Below are positions 13,086-20,523 of a DNA stretch of 23,022 nucleotides, one piece after another. The DNA is from Anaerolineales bacterium (GTDB lineage Bacteria; Chloroflexota; Anaerolineae; 4572-78; NAK82). The notes beneath the pieces were generated by a model, which did not search any database, was not told the origin of the DNA, and saw only the letters and a list, made by a program, of their open reading frames with translations. The translations under genes and the position numbers were made by a program. Numbering within the stretch: position 1 is the stretch's first letter; every line of letters starts with the position of its first letter. The stretch covers positions 1 through 23,022 of the forward strand of contig JAHELX010000025.1 in NCBI GenBank assembly GCA_024643945.1. The letters run 5' to 3'.

Positions 13086-14556
13086 GGTGAATCTCCTTGG
13101 GCAAGATAGACAGTGCACGGGTACCATATCGTATTTTCTTACGACCTTCAGCCGAAAGGTCGCCGGTACGTGCCAACCGACCTGCTTCGAGCAAGGCAGC
13201 GCGAGCCAAGTCGGTCTCGCCCAAATTTAATAGTCGGGTTGCCATCGTTTCGAGCCGTTGGGTAGCTGCGCTGATCTCGCCGGCTTCTAGATCGGCCATC
13301 GCTTTCTCCTGCATCTTAAAGATCGCTAGCTTGCCCAAAGCAGTAACGATGGGAGGTGGGATATCGGCGTCTGGATCTGGGGTTTCGATGACGCGGGCTG
13401 TCAACTCCACCCATTCCCACGAACGGCGATTGGTCTGACCAGGTACGTCACCTTCTACTGTAATGCGCATCAGACGTTGCTCACCCAGTGAGAGACCCTG
13501 GATGCGGAATTCCATAAGTAGAGCCTTGCCTTGGTCGGTACCTAGCGGGCCTAGTACCATGTTGTCGCCTCGTGCTTCCAGACGGCGAATGTGGGGGGTG
13601 ATCTGAAAGGCTTCCTGCAATCGGATGCCAGATCCAGGGTTGATTGCCATCACCAATTCACGAGCGACTACCATCCCCAGGTTGCGTATTGTGTCCTTGA
13701 AGATGTCTACCACTTTGCGCGGAGAGTCGATGTAAGTTGAAGCCCCCCCGGAAAGTGCCGCCATTTGGTCAAGTAGGTCTTCATTCCAATCAGAGCCGAT
13801 GCCCATCGTGCTCAAGCTTATCTGACGAAGGCCAGCCGCTTCGGCCTGTTCTAAGCAACCTTGTTCGTCGCCGTAGGTCTGGCCATCGGTCAGCAGGACG
13901 AGATGGTTGACAGATGTATCACTCCGGTTGCGTTCGATTTCTTTGAGGCCAGTCAATAGCCCTTGCAGCATTTCGGTGCCACCACTGGGCTGGATAGTAC
14001 TGGCGATGGACTTGGCCACTGCCTTGTCGACGTTGCGCTGACTCGGCAGCAATACTTCGGCACGGTCGCTGAAAACTACCAGGCTTAGTGCGTCGTCTGG
14101 TTGCAATTTATCTATGATCTGGCGGGTTGCTTCCTTCACTTGCTGTAAGCGCATACCTTGCATCGAAGTACTTCGATCCAACACCAGGCATAGATTTAGC
14201 GGGAGGCGAGAGGTAGGCAAGTCGCTAGCGGGAGTTACGTTGAGAAGCACGTAATACGCTTGTTCCTCGGGCATGGCCAGAAGGCTTTTGTGGCTGACAA
14301 TGGCCCGCAAGCTCAGCGCTGAAGATTTATCGCGTCCTTGTTGCTCGCGCCAGTGATCGTATTTCTGCCGTCGTGTCGGGTTGCTCAGCACTTCATATGC
14401 TTCTTGCACTTCTTGGAATTTCTTACCTGCATTGGGGTCACTATTAGCATCAGGATGGTAGCGCCGGGCCAGGGTGCGATAAGCTTGCCTAATTCCCTCA
14501 TCGGTGGCAGTTCGAGGAACGCCCAGAATGTCATAATAGTCTTTGTCGACTTGCAT
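13078..14556 (-). CDS. J-domain - von Willebrand factor A (VWA) fusion protein
   Basis: The 492-residue protein starts with a complete J domain (about 5-70: DYYDILGVPRTATDEGIRQAYRTLARRYHPD, with the HPD motif at 34-36). J domains stimulate Hsp70 (DnaK) ATPase activity. The Gly/Phe region and Cys-rich zinc domain of true DnaJ are absent. A VWA domain follows (about 119-300) with a complete metal-ion-dependent adhesion site: D127-x-S129-x-S131, Thr194 and Asp224 in LLTDGQ. The rest (300-492) resembles the beta-rich and helical extension of bacterial VWA proteins of the inter-alpha-trypsin-inhibitor type. No signal or membrane segment is present, so it is cytoplasmic. The ATG at 14556 has AGGAGA 7 nt upstream. 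It is coupled to the downstream FHA gene and lies next to the PP2C gene. A role linking chaperone recruitment to phospho-signalling is inferred from context only. Confidence 0.9.
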   Translation of the reverse strand: MQVDKDYYDILGVPRTATDEGIRQAYRTLARRYHPDANSDPNAGKKFQEVQEAYEVLSNPTRRQKYDHWREQQGRDKSSALSLRAIVSHKSLLAMPEEQAYYVLLNVTPASDLPTSRLPLNLCLVLDRSTSMQGMRLQQVKEATRQIIDKLQPDDALSLVVFSDRAEVLLPSQRNVDKAVAKSIASTIQPSGGTEMLQGLLTGLKEIERNRSDTSVNHLVLLTDGQTYGDEQGCLEQAEAAGLRQISLSTMGIGSDWNEDLLDQMAALSGGASTYIDSPRKVVDIFKDTIRNLGMVVARELVMAINPGSGIRLQEAFQITPHIRRLEARGDNMVLGPLGTDQGKALLMEFRIQGLSLGEQRLMRITVEGDVPGQTNRRSWEWVELTARVIETPDPDADIPPPIVTALGKLAIFKMQEKAMADLEAGEISAATQRLETMATRLLNLGETDLARAALLEAGRLARTGDLSAEGRKKIRYGTRALSILPKEIHHD

Positions 14557-14634
14557 AACAATTTCTCCTGCCAGGGAACCCGCTTAGATTGAAAGCTTAG
14601 AACAGCACCCCATTGCCATTTGCTCCGCCCTTGA

Positions 14635-14661
14635 AAGGCCTCTTCATCCGAAGAGGGTCTT
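14635..14661 (-). terminator. Weak hairpin between the PP2C and J-domain/VWA genes
   Basis: CCTCTTC (14639-14645) pairs with GAAGAGG (14650-14656) around ATCC, with partial extension outward. On the minus strand it lies about 55 bp after the PP2C stop and is followed by CCTTTC, not a clean T-run. It may attenuate rather than stop read-through into the J-domain/VWA gene. Confidence 0.3.
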
Positions 14662-14714
14662 ATGGGGCGAGGATGGGGATGCAGAACTACAGGCACAACT
14701 TATGGAATAAGTCA

Positions 14715-15593
14715 TTATGTCTTGTCCATAGCTACAAGTACCGCTGTAATGTTGTCATCGCCACCGTTTTGGTTAGCGGTTGCGGTCAATTGCTCTAGTG
14801 CCTTATGAGGAGTTGGAGCGTATGTCAAAATGTGGGCGATTTCTTCATCCGATACCATTCCCCAGAGCCCATCGCTACATAGCAAGAGGCAACTACCCAC
14901 CGGAAGTGGCTGCATGTAGGTGTCAACTTCCAAAGAGCCGGCTTGGCCGACGGCTCGATAGAGCACATTGCGATGGGTATGCGTCAACGCCTCTTCAGGA
15001 GTGGCCTGTCCGAGTTCAACAAGTCGGGCAACCAACGAGTGATCTTGTGTGATTTGGCGCAGCGTAGCCTGGTTGAAGATGTAGGCACGGCTATCACCCA
15101 CATGTGCCACGTACACTTTGTGACTAAAGACAAGGGCCACAGTGAGTGTCGTGCCTGCTTCTGGGACCTGTTGGTGAACAGCAATATTGGCAGCTTGTAC
15201 CGCTTGGATGAGTGCTTCGTTAATTGGGCGACGCGGGCCATCCTGCTCATGGCCCGATAAGAAGGGTAAGAACACGTCCTGGATAATATGGTGGGCAGAC
15301 ACTTGGGCAGCAAGGGAACTTGCTACTTCACCTTTTTGATGTCCTCCCATACCATCGGCGACGATGTATAACCCTAGAGGAGTTAATCCGTCGTCGTTCT
15401 GCAGTGTAATGTCCATAGCCAGATAAGAGTCCTCGTTGCGCTCGCGGACTTGACCAATGTCGCTAATTTTGGCGACTGTCAGGCCAGGAGGCAGCGAAGC
15501 CAGCATGACAGGATTGGCCTTTTCTGGTACAAGAGGACGTGTATCATCGGCGACAAGTCGTTCACGTGACAATATTTTTTGAAGAAAGTTCAT
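14715..15593 (-). CDS. PP2C-type protein Ser/Thr phosphatase
   Basis: This is a 292-residue metal-dependent phosphatase of the PPM/PP2C family that should reverse Ser/Thr phosphorylation by the neighbouring kinases. Family motifs run in order: RERNEDS (Glu54, Asp55), VADGMGGH (Asp80, Gly81), GTTLTVAL, HVGDSRAY (164-171), LLLCSDGLWG (Asp241) and GGDDNITAVLV (Asp279, Asp280). The acidic residues form the two-metal centre. A 38-residue N-terminal extension of no recognised type precedes the domain. No membrane segment is present, so it is cytoplasmic. It starts 43 bp after the stop of the kinase-propeller gene on the same strand, a kinase-phosphatase pair in one operon. The ATG at 15593 lacks a clear ribosome-binding site. 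Confidence 0.95.
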   Translation of the reverse strand: MNFLQKILSRERLVADDTRPLVPEKANPVMLASLPPGLTVAKISDIGQVRERNEDSYLAMDITLQNDDGLTPLGLYIVADGMGGHQKGEVASSLAAQVSAHHIIQDVFLPFLSGHEQDGPRRPINEALIQAVQAANIAVHQQVPEAGTTLTVALVFSHKVYVAHVGDSRAYIFNQATLRQITQDHSLVARLVELGQATPEEALTHTHRNVLYRAVGQAGSLEVDTYMQPLPVGSCLLLCSDGLWGMVSDEEIAHILTYAPTPHKALEQLTATANQNGGDDNITAVLVAMDKT

Positions 15594-15636
15594 TGAGCAA
15601 TAACCAGTTCTGTATGTTCTATGGCTGGCGGCATGG

Positions 15637-17634
15637 TCATGCCGGTAGAGCGTATATTTTATGATCGGTGGAGCCGATGTAGATTACACTTTCGTAAACA
15701 AAGGGAGACGAAGCTACTGTCCCACCAGTCGTAAATCGCCAGCGCTCCTTGCCACTTTTTACATTTACGCTGACTACGTCACCCCCGATGGTTCCAAAAT
15801 ACACTACATTTTCGGTGACAGCCGGCGTAGACACAATTTGAGAGCCGGCGTCAAACTTCCAAACCTGCCGCCCGTTGCCGGCATCCATTGCATAAAGGCA
15901 TCCGTCGGCAGACCCAATGTAGACGATACCATCCATCACCCGTGGAGACGAAATGACTGCCTGGTTGGTTCGAGCACGCCAGATGATCCAGCCGGATCGT
16001 TCATCAAGGGCATACACGTTCCAGTCTGATGAGCCAAAGATCACCAGCCCATCGTGCAGAATTGGACTGGAGGTGATGCCCCGATTGGCTCGGAATTTCC
16101 ACTTTTGATTGCCGGTTTGCAAGTCTACGGCATATAGATGATTGTCTTCGGATCCGACATATACAATTTCGTCGCCCACAATGGGAGTAGAACGTATAGG
16201 ACCCAACGCCTCGAATCTCCACACTACCCGACCACTATGGGCATTGACAGCATACAAACGATAATCATCGGAGCCAAAGAAGGCGTGTTCGAATTCAACC
16301 CGCGCCGAGGAACGGATGCGCCCTTCCGTAGGGCAGGTCCACAAGATGCGCCCTGTACGTGTGGAAATTGCATACAGCAAGCGGTCCTCGGAACCGATCA
16401 GCACTCGATCCTTCCAGACGAACGGGGTGGAGGCTATCCCCCCCTCAGTAGGGTACTTCCAGAGAAATTCGCCATTTTTGGCGTTCAGGGCGTAAAGGTT
16501 GTTGTCGTAAGCTCCTACGTACACAACCCCATCGGCAACAACCGGCGAAGATCGAATTTCGTCCTCACACTTGAAGTCCCAGATGGGGAGGATACCGGTG
16601 CCGCCTGGCACTGGTTCAATTGTGCTGACCGGCAGGTCTGTCACCGCTGGTTGTATGCGTTTTGTAGTCAGGGACTGGGGATTGGCAACTTGCCTGCTTC
16701 CTTGTTCTTTGGTCTCTTTTCTCAGGCATTGCATCAGGGCTGCTTTCATCTCTTCGGCATTGGCGAATCGTTTTTCGGGTTCGTATTCCAGCCCCTTTAT
16801 AATCACGGCTTCGAGTTCTTCTGAGACGGCCGGGTTGAGCAACCGGGGTGGTTCTTCGTGGAAAGTAAAAGGAGGCTCAAGACGCGGGTCTCGCCGGGTT
16901 AGAAGATGGTGGAGAGTGGCTGACAGTGCGTAGATGTCACCCTGCGGGTTGGCGATTCCTCGGTATTGTTCAGGTGGAGAGTAACCCTCAGTGCCGATCA
17001 TCGTTCCTTTCTGGCCCTCCTCGAACACGCGGGCGATGCCGAAGTCAACCAGTACGATGTGATTGGGCGGACGCAGCATAATGTTGGAGGGTTTCAGATC
17101 GCGAAAGACGATGGGAGGGCCTTGACTGTGAAGATACGACAGGACATCGCAAATCTGGATAGCCCAATGTACAACCCGGTCTTGGGGCAGCATCTGCTCC
17201 GTATCGCCCATCAATGCTTCCAGGTCTTGTCCGTCGACGTACTCAAGCGCCAGGTAGCTGCGGATACCTTCGGTAAAATAGTCATATATCTTGGGAATTG
17301 CCGGGTGATTTAGAGTGGCAAGAATGTTGGCCTCACGCTCAAAGTTTTGAATAGCCAGCCGCCGCACGTGGGGGTCGGGCGTTGTGCTGGTCATTTCTTT
17401 GAGGGCACAAAGACGGGCAACGCCAGTGAAGCGCAGATCACGCGCCTGATAGACGGCGCCCATTCCACCCAACCCCAACACTTTGAGAATCTCGTATCGG
17501 TCTTGAAGGATGGCACCTTTGGGTAGAATCGATTCGTCCAGATCCGATGAGGTGCCCTCGTTCACTTCGTCTGCGCCTTGCAAATGTAATGTACCCAATC
17601 CGGGCTCCTGGTGCTGCTTAGGATGCTCGTTCAT
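15637..17634 (-). CDS. Ser/Thr protein kinase fused to an eight-bladed PQQ-type beta-propeller
   Basis: The product is 665 residues from the ATG at 17634. A GTG at 17640 would add two residues. An acidic N-terminal stretch (about 1-40) precedes a kinase domain (about 47-310): glycine loop GLGGMGAVY, Lys79 in CALKEM, catalytic loop FRDLKPSN with Asp179, and DFG at 197-199. The His of HRD is replaced by Phe177, but the catalytic Asp is kept. After a polar linker (about 310-348), eight blades of about 39 residues follow (pattern 'SSP..VYVGS.D..LYALD..G...W'), closing with the last strand. The linker has no hydrophobic segment, so the propeller should be cytoplasmic, unlike kinases whose sensor lies outside the membrane. 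The propeller may bind a protein partner or sense a small molecule. It is followed by the PP2C gene and is divergent from hemW. Confidence 0.94.
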   Translation of the reverse strand: MNEHPKQHQEPGLGTLHLQGADEVNEGTSSDLDESILPKGAILQDRYEILKVLGLGGMGAVYQARDLRFTGVARLCALKEMTSTTPDPHVRRLAIQNFEREANILATLNHPAIPKIYDYFTEGIRSYLALEYVDGQDLEALMGDTEQMLPQDRVVHWAIQICDVLSYLHSQGPPIVFRDLKPSNIMLRPPNHIVLVDFGIARVFEEGQKGTMIGTEGYSPPEQYRGIANPQGDIYALSATLHHLLTRRDPRLEPPFTFHEEPPRLLNPAVSEELEAVIIKGLEYEPEKRFANAEEMKAALMQCLRKETKEQGSRQVANPQSLTTKRIQPAVTDLPVSTIEPVPGGTGILPIWDFKCEDEIRSSPVVADGVVYVGAYDNNLYALNAKNGEFLWKYPTEGGIASTPFVWKDRVLIGSEDRLLYAISTRTGRILWTCPTEGRIRSSARVEFEHAFFGSDDYRLYAVNAHSGRVVWRFEALGPIRSTPIVGDEIVYVGSEDNHLYAVDLQTGNQKWKFRANRGITSSPILHDGLVIFGSSDWNVYALDERSGWIIWRARTNQAVISSPRVMDGIVYIGSADGCLYAMDAGNGRQVWKFDAGSQIVSTPAVTENVVYFGTIGGDVVSVNVKSGKERWRFTTGGTVASSPFVYESVIYIGSTDHKIYALPA

Positions 17635-17640
17635 TACCAC

Positions 17641-17669
17641 ATTATATCGCGTGATTCCAGGAAATGCAA
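17641..17669 (-). promoter_or_regulatory. Possible second, leaderless promoter of the kinase-propeller gene
   Basis: On the minus strand, a perfect TATAAT (17646-17641) lies 17 bp after TTGCAT (17669-17664). The predicted start coincides with the A of the ATG at 17634. No Shine-Dalgarno sequence precedes that ATG, which fits leaderless translation. Confidence 0.4.
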
Positions 17670-17711
17670 CAATCTCTTTTCCTTACGAGGAATCGTCTGA
17701 TTGATGGTGAA

Positions 17712-17740
17712 ATTATACCCGGTCTCTCTTTTACCGTCAA
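17712..17740 (-). promoter_or_regulatory. Main promoter of the kinase-propeller / PP2C operon
   Basis: On the minus strand, TTGACG (17740-17735) and TATAAT (17717-17712) are separated by exactly 17 bp, a near-consensus sigma-70-type promoter. The start would be near 17705, giving a leader of about 70 nt. Confidence 0.7.
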
Positions 17741-17757
17741 CCGAAATCGAGAGGTGG

Positions 17758-17787
17758 TTGGGCACAAACTTGGGTGCGTGGTATAAT
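17758..17787 (+). promoter_or_regulatory. Promoter of hemW, close to its start codon
   Basis: A perfect TATAAT (17782-17787) is preceded, 18 bp upstream, by TTGGGC (17758-17763), a weak -35 box. The -10 box ends 9 bp before the hemW ATG at 17797, so the transcript would have almost no leader, and no Shine-Dalgarno sequence is present. Confidence 0.5.
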
Positions 17788-17796
17788 CTTGTCATT

Positions 17797-19098
17797 ATGG
17801 ATAGAATTCCAATAGGTTTGTATTTACACATTCCCTTTTGCCGAGCTAAATGTACTTATTGCGACTTCAACACTTACGCTGGCCTGGATCGCCTCTACGC
17901 ACCTTACGTGGAGGCGTTGATGCAAGAAGCGCGGTTTCTGGCCTCGAAATTCTTACAGCCAGTCAGTACCGTGTTCTTGGGTGGCGGCACGCCTACTGTT
18001 TTGCCCATCGAATTGCTAGGGCGTATACTGACTACCTGTTTTGATGCTTTTGTCATCGAGGAAGGAGCCGAAGTCACCAGCGAGGCGAATCCAGGTACAG
18101 TCTCCCTTGACTATCTGCGAGCACTCCGCAAGTTGGGGGTGAACCGGCTCAGTCTGGGGGCGCAAACGTTTGACGCAAGAGAGTTGGCTATTCTGGGACG
18201 CATCCACGATACAGATCAGGTAGGACTTACGGTTCAACAAGCGCGCGCAGCCGGCTTTGACAATTTGAGCCTGGATCTCATCTATGGGTTGCCCGGTCAA
18301 AGGTTAGCGTCATGGCAACGCACACTAGAACGCGCGCTGGCCCTGGCCCCAGAACACATTTCGCTCTATTGCCTCACGCTGGAAGAGGGAACATCGCTGC
18401 AAGACCAGGTGTTGCGAGGCTATCTCCCCACACCCGACCCAGACCAGGCGGCCGACATGTATGAGTTGGCCGACGATCGGTTGGAAAAGGCAGGCTATCA
18501 ACAGTACGAAATATCGAATTGGAGTCTGCCGGGTTATGAATGTGCCCACAATCTCATCTACTGGCGTAATCGACCTTACCTGGGATTAGGCGCTGGCGCT
18601 CATTCATCGAGTGATGGGCGACGCTGGTGGAACGTGCGGCCCGTGCCGACTTACATTGATCGGATGGCTGCCCTGTCCCCGCCGCTGGGCTACGTGGCGT
18701 CTGGCCTCCGTCCTGCGCCAGCAAGCCAGGGCGGGCTGGCCGGTGGTCCGGGCAAGCCGGGACGAGCGGTCGGTGAAGTACAAGCACACGCAGGTGGATC
18801 AGGGGCAGCGGATATCTCTCCCCAGTGGTCATCGCCTGCTGCGGAAGATGGGGAAGTGATCGACCGATCGTTGGAGATGGGCGAGACGATGATGCTGGGC
18901 TTGCGTCTAACTCGCGAGGGAGTCACCGAGGCCAATTTTCGTCGGCGATTTGGCGTATCCTTAGAAGAGACCTACGGTGACGAGATTCGCGATTTGGCGA
19001 AGGCCGGATTGCTCACCTGGGACCAAGCTCGTCTATGTCTCACCGAGCGTGGGCGATTGCTGGGGAACCAGGTGTTTGCCCGATTCTTACCCTCTTGA
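17797..19098 (+). CDS. hemW: HemW-like radical SAM protein (heme chaperone, coproporphyrinogen III oxidase-like)
   Basis: The 433-residue protein has the radical SAM cluster motif CxxxCxxC (Cys15, Cys19 and Cys22 in FCRAKCTYCDF), VFLGGGTPTVLP, EANPG, GVNRLSLGAQTF and DLIYGLPGQ. The CAHNLIYWRNRPYLGLGAGAHS block contains HNxxYW, the motif that separates HemW from true HemN. HemW proteins bind and insert heme in characterised cases. The start is the ATG at 17797; upstream codons of the open frame run through the promoter. The C-terminal HemW domain is interrupted after IDRMAALSPP by about 55 Gly/Ala/Pro-rich residues (about 18690-18860) before the conserved EMGETMMLGLRL. The flanks are in frame, so the gene appears intact. 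It is divergent from the kinase-propeller gene and convergent with the polyprenyl synthase gene. Confidence 0.92.
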   Translation: MDRIPIGLYLHIPFCRAKCTYCDFNTYAGLDRLYAPYVEALMQEARFLASKFLQPVSTVFLGGGTPTVLPIELLGRILTTCFDAFVIEEGAEVTSEANPGTVSLDYLRALRKLGVNRLSLGAQTFDARELAILGRIHDTDQVGLTVQQARAAGFDNLSLDLIYGLPGQRLASWQRTLERALALAPEHISLYCLTLEEGTSLQDQVLRGYLPTPDPDQAADMYELADDRLEKAGYQQYEISNWSLPGYECAHNLIYWRNRPYLGLGAGAHSSSDGRRWWNVRPVPTYIDRMAALSPPLGYVASGLRPAPASQGGLAGGPGKPGRAVGEVQAHAGGSGAADISPQWSSPAAEDGEVIDRSLEMGETMMLGLRLTREGVTEANFRRRFGVSLEETYGDEIRDLAKAGLLTWDQARLCLTERGRLLGNQVFARFLPS

Positions 19099-19165
19099 GT
19101 GGGTAGCGGGGGAGATATCCCTATAAGAAGATATAACCACTGATCCAGTTCTGGCCCGGCTCGTA

Positions 19166-20227
19166 TCAATATGCACGCTTGATGAGAAAGTGTGCCAGTT
19201 CCCGCAGTGCCTGACCCGCTTCTGGTTCTGGCTTGGCGGCTTCCAGTTCGGTCAGGGCTGCTTCCAGGTAATAGCGAGCCAGCTCTTGAGCATAGAGCCT
19301 GGCCTGGCTGGCATCGAGGATGGCGACGATTTCCGCTACCTCCTCTTCCGAGAGCGTCTCCTGAGCGTAAAGCGCGCGCAGCCGTTGAGCGTCGGCGTCG
19401 TATTGCCTGCCCAATACATAGACAATAGGCAGGCTTTTTTTTCGACTACGGACGTCGTCAGCAACCGGTTTGCCAGTTACGTCAGCCGTCCCCCAGATGC
19501 CCAATACATCGTCTTGAATCTGAAAGGCTAGTCCTAGCTCTTCGCCCACTCGACGGTAACGTTCGGGTAAGGTTGGGTCGGATAAGGCGACCAGTGCCCC
19601 AAGCTGAGCAGAGCAACCCAACAATGCCGCTGTCTTACCCCGAATCATCGTCATATAGGCATCGGAGTCGACGTCAAGGCGACTTTCGAAGTGCAGGTCC
19701 ATGTGCTGGCCCTGGCAAAGGGCCAGGTTCGTCCGGTCGAGGGCGTGGAGCGCAGCGATTATCCGGTCGGGGGGGATGCCTCGCTCACTAAGGCGGTGTA
19801 GCGCCAGGTGCGCCAAAGTGAACATAGTATCGCCTGCGTTGATGGCCTGGGCCTCGCCCCACAATGCCCACACTGTGGACCGTCCACGACGGATAGCGCT
19901 GTGATCCTGAATGTCGTCGTGGATAAGCGAGAAATTGTGAATAAGTTCTACAGCAGCCGCAGCAGGCAGAGCATCGTGGGGATCCCCACCGGCAGCTTGG
20001 CAGGTCAGCAGTGTAAATAGGGGACGTAGCCGCTTGCCCGCTCTCACCTGAGTTGGATGGAATTGCTCGTCAGTCCATCCCAGGTGATAATGCATCATGC
20101 CGAAAAATGGAGGCGGACTATCTGCATGAGGGGTCATACAGACACGTAGCTCGTCCTCAATGAGAGGGAGGTAGTTGTCTATGGCTTCTTGCAGTTTCAA
20201 AAGCGCGGTCTCCTTGCTTATAAGCAT
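19166..20227 (-). CDS. Short-chain (all-trans) polyprenyl diphosphate synthase
   Basis: This 353-residue enzyme would condense isopentenyl diphosphate with allylic diphosphates to make farnesyl- or geranylgeranyl-diphosphate for lipids, quinones or carotenoids. GKRLRP (64-69) is the IPP-binding motif. The first Asp-rich motif is DDIQD (104-108), followed by RRGR, and the second is DDVLG (239-243) in FQIQDDVLGIWG. KPVADDVRSRKKSLP is the conserved Lys-rich region. Phe99, five residues before the first motif, is bulky and argues for a C15-C20 product. No membrane segment is present. The ATG at 20227 lacks a clear ribosome-binding site. The gene upstream on the same strand, 296 bp away, is the IPP isomerase, so both serve isoprenoid supply. 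FPP versus GGPP cannot be decided from sequence alone. Confidence 0.92.
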   Translation of the reverse strand: MLISKETALLKLQEAIDNYLPLIEDELRVCMTPHADSPPPFFGMMHYHLGWTDEQFHPTQVRAGKRLRPLFTLLTCQAAGGDPHDALPAAAAVELIHNFSLIHDDIQDHSAIRRGRSTVWALWGEAQAINAGDTMFTLAHLALHRLSERGIPPDRIIAALHALDRTNLALCQGQHMDLHFESRLDVDSDAYMTMIRGKTAALLGCSAQLGALVALSDPTLPERYRRVGEELGLAFQIQDDVLGIWGTADVTGKPVADDVRSRKKSLPIVYVLGRQYDADAQRLRALYAQETLSEEEVAEIVAILDASQARLYAQELARYYLEAALTELEAAKPEPEAGQALRELAHFLIKRAY

Positions 20228-20252
20228 ACTGGCGCAAAGTGCAAAAATGTAG

Positions 20253-20274
20253 AACGTGAAAGCGTGAAGCGTGA
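20253..20274. repeat. Degenerate 7-bp direct repeats upstream of the polyprenyl synthase gene
   Basis: AACGTGA, AGCGTGA and AGCGTGA stand almost in tandem. An inverted relative, TTCACGTTTTACGC, lies at about 20523-20536 and supplies the last codons and stop of the IPP isomerase gene. The rest of the 296-bp gap (20228-20523) holds a small palindrome, GACTCA-GGA-TGAGTC (20420-20434), and two GGCCTTTT copies (20399 and 20438). I see no gene, promoter or clear terminator in it. Confidence 0.4.
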
Positions 20275-20523
20275 TGCATAAGGCGTAAGAACTTATTCTC
20301 GCGCAAAATCAGGGGGTTCTGTCGCTGGGCTTAAGAGGGCTGTGTATCGCGTTGTTAATGTAACATTTCTATCGGCCGGGGGGGCGTTTTTGGCACGAGG
20401 CCTTTTGAGCCGTTTTCAGGACTCAGGATGAGTCGGTGGCCTTTTTCCGGCGCAAAACCTAAAGCTCGTGCAAGGCCTGGGTAAGTCGCGATGCATTTCC
20501 AAAAGAGCACCCGCTTTTACACT

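Noticed and set aside
16138..16824. A 228-codon plus-strand frame within the kinase-propeller gene
   Set aside because: It is antisense to clear PQQ blades and kinase motifs; its length is a by-product of the repeated codon pattern.
18611..18859. An 82-codon alternative frame inside hemW, with a faint toxin-like (HicA-like) look near its end
   Set aside because: The resemblance is only a few residues, the frame is within an otherwise intact hemW, and no antitoxin is nearby. It is kept only as a possible origin of the hemW insertion.
20376..20390. A G-rich run (about GGGGGGG) between the isoprenoid genes as a possible quadruplex
   Set aside because: There is only one G-run; the four separated G-tracts needed are not present.
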